Source: Kryptolebias marmoratus (lineage: Eukaryota > Chordata > Actinopteri > Cyprinodontiformes > Rivulidae). Taken from it: DNA of 64,000 bases. This document shows positions 43,361-54,849 of the stretch, piece after piece (the stretch's first letter is position 1; each line of letters begins with the position of its first letter). Location of the stretch: NCBI RefSeq assembly GCF_001649575.2, contig NC_051434.1:17833551-17897550 (forward strand), read 5' to 3'. The notes below the pieces were generated by a model that worked only from the letters and a program-made list of their open reading frames with translations, searched no databases and was not told the DNA's origin. The position numbers and the translations under genes were made by a program.

Positions 43361-45340
43361 AATTAAAATGTACCTAATATAGTAGTTATAATTTGCAAAC
43401 CTGACACATTGATACATATTAAGCTGCTGTGGCGTAACATCCTAATAGCTTGATTGGACTGTAGCAGCGTAGTTCAGAGCATCACTGTCTTTGGTGATGG
43501 ATTGTTCTGATCCCAGAAACTCTGGAGATGAAGACATACCCGAGGCTCTAGCTGGATGAATAAACACTTAGCCAGAATTGCTTTGTTTTAGTCCATGTAA
43601 ACCCGAATGAAAAGATTTGCATTGAAATTAGAGTATATGTTCAGTAACAGTGGGTGTTCAGATTCATTAAAGCTCCAGTTTGCAGGTCAGTTTTGCATGT
43701 CAGGCTCTTGGAGTGTGACATTTTATTGTCCCTGTCTATGAACAAAAGGTTTATCTGCCTGTTTCCTACAAACATTTTCCACAAACATCCAGACTGTATA
43801 TACATTAAAAACATGTACAGTACATACACATAAATACCCTGCCACTTAAAATCAAATCGTGTAACTATGTTTCTCGAATTACAGGTAGTCATGAATCAGT
43901 GAATTACCTGTAAATTTGGTAAGAAACTTAAGATATTAAATATGACTAATATAAATATAAAATTTAAATAGATTGTTATAAATATAAATAAAGATGAAAA
44001 ATAAACAGGCTAAGTAGGCCTAAATAGTTAATTATGATTGCAATACTGACTCCAGATGCAATATTGGTACATATATAAGATACACTCTACTTAACCTGTG
44101 ATGTTATATTTAGACCTTTTAGCCTAACATGCCATCTAGCTGTGTACCTGTCAGATAGCTAAATTACTGTTCTGCCTTTTTCACAAACAAATGTATCTTT
44201 CCTGGATTCCACAATTAGAAAACTCAGACAATCAGTTTATTTCTGAATGATTTTAAAGGCAGTTCACGGTTTCTGCCTCTACATAGGTTCTTGTTTTGAA
44301 GAAATGTTGTGCCAACTGATTTGCCACCATCTACATTTGTACAATTCTTCACTCAGTGACAGCAGGGACTCACAAATGATGTCAAATTCCTGGTGAGAAG
44401 TAATTTTTTGGAGTAGTTGACAAACCAACTTGTCAGCACATTATTATCACCTGTGAGACTGGAGGGTGGACTGTAAAACTGTGGACTAATAAATCAAATG
44501 CTGGGTCGTAGTTGACCCAAAAACTGTACATCTGTGTGTTTGGTGTGTCCAGCTCCCAACAGATTTGTGCAGGTGGCTGAGGAAACCATACAAAAGCCCT
44601 TAAAATCTTCATACAGCAATAGTTAGAGAACAAAATCCATACTTAGTGGTTGTACAACAGATAGAAATTGTGAAGACCAAATGCAAACTGAGAAAGTTAG
44701 GGATGGAGGCCTGAGCAGCTTCTAAAACAACCAGAGTTATATTGGTAACCTTCACAGGATCCTTGGTTGATTGATTTGTGTACATTTCTGGAGAGCCGAG
44801 AATCACGACTAACAGCTGCCTCAGTTTTGACCTGACACTTATACAAACATTCAGCAAAGTCACCTGGGATGAACAAATGAACTACCAACATTTATCATAG
44901 CTAGATTGAGTGTCTGTCACCTGCTGGTGTGCTTGTGCCATACCATACCTGCATTGTCCTGTGAGGAATATGCAAGTGAATAGTATAATTTAACCATGTT
45001 TGGAAGTTTGTGCACTGCCTAAACATGATGGAAATATATAACAACCTCAGCAACTAAGATTTAAATCAAAGTAGTTTTGTTTAAGGCGCCATATACACTA
45101 CTTTTAAAGCTGAGATTTCTTTTGCTAAATTTGCACCATCCATTCACACACAGAAGTGTTTTTGATGAGAAAAAATGTGTTTTTGGAAACCCTTTTTCAT
45201 AATGGAGATGTTTGAAAACGCTGTTTTTGGTGTACCCGTGTGGACATAAAAACCTATTTCTCACTTGCCCGCTATCACATCGTGCCCTAAAATCACAACA
45301 AAAAAGCTTTATTACAGTACTTTCTGTGTCTATATCTCTC
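43361..45340. other. No gene recognised; MITE-like block
   Basis: 45,075-45,260 has the layout of a hAT MITE (GTGTTTTTGGAAACCC and GAAAACGCTGTTTTTGG). The rest has no identified structure. Confidence 0.4.
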
Positions 45341-45344
45341 TTTT

Positions 45345-45811
45345 TTGTAATTTAACCTTTATTTCACCAGGAAAGTCCCATTGAGATTAAAAACCTCTTT
45401 TCCAAGGGAGTCCTAGCCAAGAGGCAGCAAGGTTACAGGACAATAACAATTATATGATTTAAAATGCCATATAAAGAATTATTAAAAACAGTTACAATTT
45501 AAAGACGTCTTCTCAAGTGCTTTCAATCTAGTCTTAAAAGTGCTCAGTGAGATAAGTTCAGTTAGTTTTGAGTTTTTTTGCAACGTGTCCCATGCAAATG
45601 GAGCCGAGTAGACAAAAGCCCCTTTTCCCAATTCTGTGCGAACAAAAGGAACAAAGAGTCCGAACTGATCATTTGAGCGGAAAGAGTAAGAATCAGATGT
45701 TCTCCATGTGATTAAATCACAAATATAGGATGGCAACAGCCCAAAAATGGCATTATAAATGAAAATGTACCAATGAGCCAACCTCCTGGTGGACAGAGAA
45801 GGCCATCCCAC
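45345..45811 (-). mobile_element. LINE 3' end with reverse-transcriptase C-terminus
   Basis: A 109-codon minus frame (45,482-45,811) reads HWYIFIYNAIFGLLPSYI and FVRTELGKGAFVYSAPFAWD, a signature of the C-terminal end of teleost LINE polyproteins. It is followed by a 3' UTR ending GGTGAAATAAAGGTTAAAT. The 5' part is missing, as is usual for truncated insertions. Confidence 0.75.
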
Positions 45812-46943
45812 TCGAGAATACAGTTCGCAATGGTGATTCAGGGCTTTACAGTTAGCAACAAACCTCAGAGAAGTATGATAAACAGTTTCAGATCATTTTA
45901 GTCCTGATCCTGTTGCCATTAAACTTTGATCGTGTGCTGAAAAGGTTACTAACTGAAAGGATACCGTAAACAATATCAAAGTAATAGCAAGTGTAAGTGG
46001 AGCCTCAAACAAGTACATTTCTTTTTGCTTCTATAGAACTGGAAATGTGGGTGGAGGTGGGCAATAAAATAATGCACTCGTTCTACAATCCAGTTTTGCA
46101 AACTGTGCACATGAAAACAGGCCGTGATTTTCAAAAACTGCTGCAAAATGCTCTCTGGTCACTTGGTCGCCAACACTCAGAATTCAGTAAGTCTGCAACT
46201 GAAAATTTGCTTCTTTTATTTTCTCCAACAGTCGCAGCTCAGTAAGATACTGGCTTTAATTAGTCTACTCCTCTGGTAGCACCTGTTCTTTTGTTTAGAT
46301 AGTCTGTTGCTTGGTTTATTTTTGCTAATCCTGCTTTCTGTTCTCCCCTCACACCTGGTTCTAGTTTATGGCTGTCACATCTGCTCTTTGATTATTTGTT
46401 CCCTCAATATAAATTCAGCTTCACTTCCTTTATTTACTGTCAGATCCTTTGTTGGTGTACCAAAGTTGTCTCCTTGTTATCACTGTCTCTCATTTTCGCT
46501 GCACCTCGCTTTGTATGTGCTCTGTCTTTCTTTCTGATTCCTACTTTTTCAGAGCTGTCACTGTTCTAGGGTGTTAGCATGTAGTTTCATTCTAATGCAA
46601 AGGAAATCAATGCGATACATAAACCCACCAGTCATGCGGAGTTAGTTACTGGTTACATGTGATCTTTTACTGAGCATGCTGAATGGATTAGCTCATTAGG
46701 AATGCACTAGAGGACACACAAATAATCCAGAGATTGATTAGTTCTGTCTGTACAGTGTAGCCTCAAGAGTTATAGTCTGTCATTCTTTGGCAAGATCTTT
46801 TACCTTCCTAAAAGTGCAGCCCTGTCTTCCCGTACTTGATTTAATGTCACATTTTGTCACTTTACTAAAGAACAAAGTTCACCACAATCTGTCAGAGTTT
46901 AGTAATCAAGATTTCAATAGCTGAAATCATAAAGTCTACTAGA
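45812..46943. other. No gene recognised
   Basis: No named repeat or exon. Confidence 0.45.
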
Positions 46944-46951
46944 GTTTAGGG

Positions 46952-47165
46952 CAGGGGTGGGCCATCCTGGTCCTCGAGTGCCACTATCCTGCATGTTTTC
47001 CTTGTTTCCCTGCTCCAACACACCTGATTCAGTGGTTAAATTACCTCTTCATGCTCTGTAGACGCCTGTTAATCACCCATTGATTCAAATCAGGTGTGTT
47101 GGAGCAGAGAAACAAGTAAAACATGCAGGATAGTGGCCCTCGAGGACCAGGATTGCCCACCCCTG
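46952..47165. mobile_element. Complete hAT-type MITE, 214 bp
   Basis: The element starts CAGGGGTGGGCCATCC and ends GGATTGCCCACCCCTG, with terminal inverted repeats of about 80 bp (CAGGGGTGGGC..., CCTGGTCCTCGAG, CTGCTCCAACACACCTGATT) differing at a handful of positions. It is flanked by an exact 8-bp duplication GTTTAGGG (46,944-46,951 and 47,166-47,173). Eight-bp duplications and CAGGGGTG ends are typical of hAT elements. It has no coding capacity. Confidence 0.92.
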
Positions 47166-47183
47166 GTTTAGGGGGACACACAC

Positions 47184-47185
<2 letters not shown>

Positions 47186-47250
<65 letters not shown>
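47186..47250. repeat. (TA)n microsatellite
   Basis: About 32 TA units starting just after the MITE target duplication. Confidence 0.95.
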
Positions 47251-47253
<3 letters not shown>

Positions 47254-48265
47254 GCAACAGCTTGCTACCTGGTCACTGGTGGCCAAATATGATAAAATAA
47301 AAGACATGTTACGTTTAGGTCTTAGTGTACCAGTTATAACGTGCTTCTTAACACTAACAGATCCCTGACACAGTAGTAGGTAAGGATACACTTCATATCA
47401 TTTGTAACTAGGGTTGTAACAGTACATTTATTTATACCAAACTGTTATGGTACAGACATCAGGGAAATATGTGGGCAGGCAGAAAAAGATTGCAATTAGT
47501 CACAGGCAAGCACTTTCATCTAGAAGAGCACTCACACATTTGTTTGTTTTTTAGCAACAGAGAAAGAGTAAGGAAAGACACCTTAAAGAACTTCACACCA
47601 AAGTAAAGCAAGAATGGCTACTTCAGATGATATGCAGGAAACTGAAGACTTGATCAATGCATCTAATCAGTCAAAAGTTTACTCAACTCCTGGCAACAAA
47701 GACGTTTGTCTCTTTCTCCAAACTCCAGGCTCTATGACTGATACCATGGCTGGAAACTATTAGACAGAACATCACTTCAAAGTTGACTAGACTATCCCTT
47801 TAACACAAATCCCCACATTATCTTTTTTTTCAAACAAGTTGAACCTTTATCACAATGGCATGTTCATTTGGATAGTATTAGATGAAAGACTTCCGTAGTG
47901 TTGATAAAGATGATGAGGTTCTTAGCTGTGTCACTGAAAGGACAAAACCAATGCAGGTTCTGCTTTTAGAGTAGGACAAGATTTTACTTGTCTTGGTTAT
48001 GACAAAAGCTACACTTGTCTCGGATTTCAGAGTCATTATCAACAAACACTGGCTCCCTCGTAACATCTGTGGGTGGAAAAAAGCATTAAAGATAATATGA
48101 TGTAGTGAGTTTCTCTACAAAACCCACTGTAAACAGTATAGTAACCAGCTGCTATCTTGACATGTAAACATTCATAAATATCCCAAAATATGCAAGAACA
48201 AAAATTCATACCCACATTGATCTGCTGCTCTGTTGACCTGTTGATCGCCAGCAGCCCATCCCTTA
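47251..48265. other. No gene recognised; MITE fragment
   Basis: TAGGGTTGTAACAGTACATT at 47,408 resembles a hAT MITE end. No exon is supported until 48,270. Confidence 0.45.
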
Positions 48266-48269
48266 GCAG

Positions 48270-48350
48270 GTCACATGACTGGGTCACCCAGTGGGATGGC
48301 AGCTGTGTGGACTGGGAGGGCTACGGGTTCTGGGGGAAACGTGACGCAAC
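48270..48350 (+). other. Orphan exon candidate, unidentified protein
   Basis: An 81-bp segment lies between acceptor CCATCCCTTAGCAG and a consensus donor GTGAGT. Read after one base it encodes SHDWVTQWDGSCVDWEGYGF then WGKRDA, ending two bases into a codon, so the exon is symmetric (length divisible by three). Aromatic-rich composition with one Cys and a higher G+C than its flanks suggest real coding sequence. I do not recognise the protein and found no neighbouring exon. Confidence 0.4.
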
Positions 48351-48354
48351 GTGA

Positions 48355-49725
48355 GTTTCAGGCTGATCTGGGTCACAGAAAGAGCAAATGTGCAGTGAAT
48401 GTGTATCAGATAGAAAGTGTATGTGTGTGTCTGTGTGGGCCATCTGTCCTGACAAGATTACTGGAGTCAGACAAGAAGTCAGACTGGACTAGATTAGAGT
48501 ATGAATATAGGGCAGTAGGAAGAGGGAGAAAAACAGACAAGAAGGAGAAAAAAATGAAGGCAAACTGAGGAAATAAGATAAAAGGTCTGCAGAGATGATT
48601 CAGGTTCAGATATTCTCAGTAAAATACCCATAAAGTCATATCCATGAACATACTACATTTATTCATCCACGTTGTGTTTGTTATGCAGGTAGCATTTGAA
48701 GCTGATCGCACTCAGAAGACAAGAGCCTCAACTGAAAGCTGATTGCATCGCCATGGTAACCGGGTCCTACATTTTCTTCCCCTCATCCAGTTCATGTCAG
48801 TTTGAATGGCAGTCACTTTTATAATGCTCTCAAAGACATAAACGGGCTGATTTACGACTCTTTCTCACACACACACTCCTCAGAAACGCTAAAGCTTAGA
48901 TCTCAAAATAGTTGTGTGTAGGTGTGTTGGGGTGTGCCCATGTTTCACTAAACATACATGAAGTAAACAAATTCTTTCCTACGTCACCGTTGCTGTTTTT
49001 TCCCCCTCCAAAGTCACTTCATTCATGCTTTCAGTTCACGTCACTAAATGACTACAAGCTGTCAACTTATTCTTGTCATTCAAACCCTTCATACACATGG
49101 TCACGCTCATGCAGCAGCAAAAAAACAAACAAAAAAACAAAACAAATGTATAATCATCATCATTTGACCACTGTTTTCTCCCAAGACGAGTGACGGGCTG
49201 CCAAAGAGTTCCCCTAGCTGTTGCCTTGGCAACGCTAAAGAATATTCCTTTGTGGCCATGACAACCAGTGATGCACATCCGGTGAGTTCAGTGGATTTTT
49301 ATTTAGTCACCTAGCGGGAGGCCATTACATGTGTGTTGGCATTTGTGTCTGTACAAGTTTGCATGTGTTTAAATGCATTCAAGAGCTGCCATGTATTTGT
49401 GTTATATTGCTGGTACGTCTTTTGTTTTTTCTTTACAAAGCCCTAATCATATGTGTAGAAGAAAGCTTTGTCAGACAAAAAAAAAAAGTACAAAACAAAG
49501 TTGTTTTAAGTCATCTATTGAAATAGAAATTAATGCAAACAAAGGAACACTCTTGTGAAGACATATTTTGGACAGTTTTGAGAGAGGCATAAAAAAGATG
49601 ACTTTGTCAAATGGAAAAGACCAACATCAAACAAAGGAGATAATCTCAAGTTCCACAAGTTAGGTACAGATAATGCCTATTAGAATCTAATCTCCAGACA
49701 GTTTCACATTAATTCTCACCTTCAT
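48355..49725. other. No gene recognised
   Basis: No repeat or exon identified. Short TG-rich pieces occur near 48,420. Confidence 0.45.
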
Positions 49726-50090
49726 GCTTGAGACTAAAGCATCTTGCATATGATCAAGGCCAACAAAGACGTTTGGAAGAAACTTGAACGCCTGCACTTG
49801 AGCTTCATCCGCAACCCAGAGGAAGGATTCCACTTTTTCCCAGTTAGCCTCAGACTTGGAGGAGCTGACTCTCTTCCTGGCCAGGAACCACCATAGTGCA
49901 CATTAAAGGTCACCGTCTAAAGACACCAACCAAACCACTTCATCTGCAACAAGCAGAGGCAAGACTCTGATGTTCCCAAACCACCCAAGACACCCTCTTC
50001 TCTAGAACTGCACCTCAAGATCCATCATCCATCCAATAGTTTCAGAAAGGTCCAAAATGTGATGGTTACACTTTTAAAATATGTCAAGTG
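49725..50090. other. Coding-like remnant, unclassified
   Basis: Plus frame MIKANKDVWKKLERLHLSFI then RNPEEGFHFFPVSLRLGG, and an overlapping open minus frame, both break after about 50-65 codons. It is probably an old transposon or exon fragment. No family is recognised. Confidence 0.25.
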
Positions 50091-50341
50091 GAGTAGAAAT
50101 TTTACATATTTTAATTCAGAGCCAGTTTATCACATTTCAGCACACTTTTTTTCCCCTGACTGTTTGTCATCCATCACACCTTCAATCAATGCGGCAAACA
50201 GCTAGGCCAAGGGTTAACTTAAAAAGGCAGTTTAATTGTGGTGAATAAAAAAACCCTCACAGGAAATCTTTTCAGTCAGAAATGTATGTCTAAGAAGGAC
50301 TTTGTTCATTAATATTACATCCAGAAAAAAGGTTGAAAAAC

Positions 50342-50407
50342 AAAAACAACTGGACTTCTATTCTGTCGCTGATTCTTCAGCGACAGAATAGAAGTCAAGT
50401 TGTTTTT
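50342..50407. repeat. Long hairpin made of Penelope-type terminal motif
   Basis: Arms 50,342-50,372 and 50,377-50,407 are complementary over 31 bp with a single mismatch and a 4-nt loop. Each arm carries ACTTCTATTCTGTCGCTGA. Confidence 0.85.
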
Positions 50408-50929
50408 GCTTTTTAATCTTTTTTAGGATTTACCATGTCCTGGATGACTGAGAATCTACACCAACATTAATAAAACATGCTTATTAGTCGTGTGCAGGTT
50501 ACAGTGGTACTGTGATTAAAGCAGCAATCCAAAAATCATGACAGAAACAGAAAAACATCAAGCAAATAGAAATAAAAGGTGCCTCAAAGCTTATGCACTG
50601 GCACCATTAACAATGCTAAATGGAACAAATAACCCAACAAAGAGATGTCTGTACTGTATCAGCAACACAAAGAGATAGTTTTTGAGGGAACAAAGTGCTT
50701 CGGGGTTGATGGACAGAAACTGACATAGAGAAAATTGACCTTTTCAGCAACACCTGAGTGTGTTTGAGAATGTGTATGAAGGCCACATGTCACGTCTGCA
50801 GGGTTTGTCAGTACTCATATCACTTAACAAAAACCTACAGAAAGTGTTAGCTTCAAGCAAAGGGAAAATTCAAGTTTCGAGAATGAGCTTCAACATTTTT
50901 CCCTTCAGCTGCTTGCTATTTTTCTTCAT

Positions 50930-51130
50930 CTTTCTCTTCGGTTTCGAGCTCACGCGCTTTCGCACAAACACTTCCCCCAACACCCGCAACCCCGCTGTGT
51001 GTGACGCTGAGAGTCCCTGACAGCCATATAAATAATCAATAAGTTCAGACTCCCACTGACGTGCGCGTTTTTCGCCAGAACCTCCTTTAAGCAACCTTCC
51101 GAGTGCCGAGCTCAAGCTTTGCGTACGTCA
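50930..51130. promoter_or_regulatory. Possible CpG-enriched promoter-like patch
   Basis: The patch is locally CpG-rich and has CATATAAATA at about 51,025. Two CRE-like sites follow: CTGACGTG near 51,057 and TACGTCAC near 51,124. No transcript can be tied to it, so the call is tentative. Confidence 0.2.
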
Positions 51131-51555
51131 CACCTCAACACTTGTGTCCAGTCCCTCAGGTTGACGATGACTTCTGAGGAATATGAGGAGGAAGACGGGG
51201 TGAAAGGAGTTGTTTTGTACAATGCAATTAAAAAGAAAAACAAAACAAAACAAAAAAACCCCCCAACAAACTCTAAAGGGCACACTAAATTAAATGTCAG
51301 CGAGAAGGCGTGGAGCAAGAAGAAATAGGATTTGATGAAAAGATAAGAGGCTTCTGGGTTTAACGTTGACGTGTCACCTATGTCATAATAATTTATAATG
51401 TTTATAAAATGTCTGCTTTATTTGTCACAATCAAGCCATAGTTTAATGGAATTAAGTTTGATTTGTCTGTTTTTTTAATTAATGTAATGATCTCCCATTA
51501 GCTGTGATGTGATAAGGTTGTGACCAGATTTTCCACTCCTCAATCAGAGATCAAT

Positions 51556-51946
51556 CTTGCCATCCATGTATTTTCTTTCCCACTTTTCTGTTCAGGGTCT
51601 TGGCGAGCTGGTGCCTAAATCCAGCGGTTACTGGGTGAAAGGTGGAGTACAAGCTGGAAAGGTCAGAAGTCCATCACAGGTCCACATAGAGACAAACGAG
51701 ACACACAACCATTCATGCTCTCACTCACACCTAGACAATTTAGAGTTATCGGTTAACCTAACATGCATGATTTCGGTCAGTGGGAGGAAACCGTAGTACC
51801 CAGAGTAAACCGACACATGCATGGTAAGGTCATGGATGAACTGGAGAAAACCCTCTGAATGCACAGGAACTCTGGAAGAGTTTGTAGCTCTGGAAGACAC
51901 TTGCAACCTTCTTGTTGTGAGGTGATAGCACTAACCACTGCATAAA
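51556..51946 (-). mobile_element. Full-length tRNA-derived SINE
   Basis: In reverse orientation the head TGCAGTGGTTAGTGCTATCA is followed by the body (ACCTAACATGCATGATTTC region, reversed) and the GGCGAGCTGGTGCC tail block to CATCCATG. It is the same family as 10,547-10,890. Confidence 0.7.
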
Positions 51947-52045
51947 GTTTTCGTTTTAAAATTACCCCGTGCAGCTCGTTTAGTCACTGTTAACTGATAA
52001 AGTTCCATAAATGATAAAACAGTTGTATATTGTCAGTGAAGCTAA

Positions 52046-53064
52046 GGCTACGTTCACACTGCAGGTCTTAATGCTCAATTCAAACTTTTTGCTGAGATCC
52101 ACATTTTTTTGTGAGGTTGTTCACATTACAATTTAAATGTGACTGCCATCAGACTCCAGTGTGAACTGTGTATGGCTCTAAAGTGAGCCTCGTGCGCAGA
52201 AGAAGACATGATGTCACACGGCCCGGTTATGATACGACCCCTCAAGTTTAGCTTAAACAGAATTGTCACCCCAAATGCAAATTAAGTCCAAAACTTTACT
52301 TTCTTTGCACTGACTAGCTCCATCGACAGTCCAATTCCCACATTTCATCCTGTTGCTTCCCACCTACTCCGGCACAACATTGTGACATCTGTCAGACTTC
52401 AATGACGTAAAAGTTGGTCGAATTGTAGGATGGACTAGGTTTTCTTACTATTTTTTGCATCCTTACAGCGCTTTCATGTGCCCTCACCATGCTCCTTCCG
52501 TCAGTAGCACTTTTCCACAATGACGCTACCGCATATGCGGTCGGTTTCCAGAAGACGAAAACCATTCAGCAGCATGAGAAGATGCAGGTGAAGGTACTTT
52601 CTGTGCAGAACTTTGACCACGTCTATTCTTCTTCCTTCCTCTCCCAACCGACCTGATCACAATGAGAACAACTGCTTCTTGTTTTGCATCCTAAAAACTA
52701 ATGAAGGACAGCTGAGGTGGAAAGTGGAAAGGGTGGACTGGTTGTTGCAGCCACATATTGAGAGCGTGCCACAATCTTACTGTAGCGAGAACAGCAGCGA
52801 GACACAGTGCATTCTCCACGACCAGGCCACACAGGTGAGCACAGGCCTCGTGTCAAAGATATGCTGACATCACTGTAATAAACTACCACCACCTCACTAT
52901 GGACGTCATGAACATGCTCCAAACCCTCCGTGATCTATCACGCTCACTGCATTCTTAATAAGCACCTGGACACCTTTCCCAGGCCCTGCCAAAACCATTC
53001 ACTTTCTGTTGGATTTTTAACTGTCGCTGCCCATTTTCCCTCCAGTGTAAAGGGGGCTCTACCT
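52046..53064. mobile_element. Candidate DNA transposon with imperfect terminal repeats
   Basis: The left end GGCTACGTTCACACTGCAGG and the reverse of the right end (GAGCCCCCTTTACACTGGAG) share a TTyACACTGnAG core. An inner part (52,840-53,090) recurs in diverged form at 29,690-29,945. Target duplication and transposase were not found, so the superfamily is open. Confidence 0.4.
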
Positions 53065-53069
53065 AATTG

Positions 53070-54650
53070 TTTTATTGAGGTAAACTTTTTTAGAAAACTT
53101 TATTTTTACAAAATGTTTTGTATTTTTGAAATACCAGAGAGCTCTCCAAGGCCTCTTTGATGTTTGATGAACCCCACTGGCAGCCTTTTTTTTTTTTTTT
53201 TTTGCCAACCCCAACCTTTGCTGGCACCTTTACCACAGGCTGCTGAATTAATCAGGAGCGTGTAATTGAGTCTGGTGATTTGATTCTAATGTTTCCCTCT
53301 TCTGAGCCACTCTGAATGTATGAGGTGCAATTTGTGAAGTGAGAGTCTGGCCTTGTCTCGGAGAGAAGGGCTGCTGTGTGAGCCTTTTATTTACAGCAGC
53401 TTGACAGGCAGCACCATACTTATGTTGTTTGGTGCGGAAAATACATGATCGGAAGGAGGATGAGCAAAGTGACACAGATGAGCAAGAGGGAAGGAGGAGA
53501 GAAACAACAAAAATGAGAAGATAAAAGACTGATTAAAGGAGGAATGTTTTGATTTTTACAAACAAAATTAAAAAAAGCAAAAGGGTGAGGTGGAGCGTTA
53601 TGAGGAAAGAGAAGAGAAGACAGAGAGATGGAGTGGCTCTACGCTCTAGCAAGCGATCCATCGTTGCCATGGCAGCACCGTCTCTCTCGTCTCCGTGGGA
53701 ACGGCTGAATCCTGTTGCAGCCATGACTATGCCCCTAGGCAAAAGCGGGAGAATAAGAAGAGAAAAAAAAAATTTTAAAAAGAGAAGAAGAAAACCGTAA
53801 CAGAACGGCGAGTTTAGCCTGGAGCATTTGGGCTGACCTGGAAAAATTGTTGGACTTGTGCTTATTCTGTCTCTGTCATCATTTCTCACTCTTTTGTTCC
53901 TGATCTTCATCCTTCTTTCAATCACTTTACCTCATCAAAATGCCTAAACTACTATTTTTTTTTATTTATTTAGATACTATGAAAGCTAAAGGTGAGTGTT
54001 CAGTGCTACTAAATAACTTTAATCCTTGTTATTTGGTCATAATTAAGTGTCTACAAGCCTGAACATGAATTTCTATGTTTTCTGAATCTGTTATACATAA
54101 TATTCCTGCTGCAACACAAAATCGCTCAAGCCTGATTGTTTGTCTGCGAGTTTATTTGTCCATTTGTTTGTGACCTGGCTCCAGACCATTCACACAGCCT
54201 AAGAAGCCCTATTAGTGGGCCAGCTAGCCAAGAAAACAGATGATCCCTGCTGACAGAGGTCCTATTGTTACGATCAGCTGCAAACAATGCAGCCCTGTCT
54301 CTACACCACAGTGGTCAATTCACCCAAGGTTTCAGCTGCTGGTCAGTACTCTATCAGACCTTAACCACGGGGGAACAGAAGGATGCTCAGAAGCTTCATT
54401 GTACAAGCACGATGTGTGGGACTCAGTTGATTTATGAGATGGGTAATGTGTAGGAATGTAACGCGTTCAAAAGCTGACTTTTTTTTATTACTTTCATTAT
54501 GCAACAGACTTATAACTTTATCGGCATTATCATTCAGGCATAGCCGGGTTACTGAGGTCAACCATGCTCCAGGTGGTTAGCCTGGCTGTGAACTTTCTCT
54601 TCTCTACAGGCTTGGTTTATATGTCCTTGTCGTCCTCAAGCACCTCCATT
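53070..54650. other. No gene recognised
   Basis: A T17-18 run lies at about 53,188. 53,550-53,900 is purine-rich low complexity that opens spurious long frames on both strands. Confidence 0.45.
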
Positions 54651-54655
54651 GTAGG

Positions 54656-54845
54656 TTACACGTATCCTCTCTTGGCAGAGGGGCCCTTATTGCTTGGGCC
54701 TGGAGTGTTCAGGTCGTGACTGGGTGGAATAAAATTGGGATCTTTCACATCGTCTTCCACCTCAGAGTCCTCATCTCGTCCTTACTGATGGCGGGGTCAG
54801 CTGGCACAACAGCAGATTGGGGAACAGACTTCCTCTTTGCATAAA
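54656..54845 (-). pseudogene. Decayed acidic coding fragment, unidentified
   Basis: On the minus strand KRKSVPQSAVVPADPAISKD continues after a frameshift as EDSEVEDDVKDPNFIPPSHD and NTPGPSNKGPSAKRGYV, then stops at 54,656-54,658. Such acidic PSxD segments occur in fish transposase-like proteins, but I cannot name the family. Confidence 0.3.
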
Positions 54846-54849
54846 AATT

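Noticed and set aside
53533..53925. 130-codon minus frame with hydrophobic stretches
   Set aside because: Produced by purine-rich low complexity; the opposite strand is also open. No motif or splice context.
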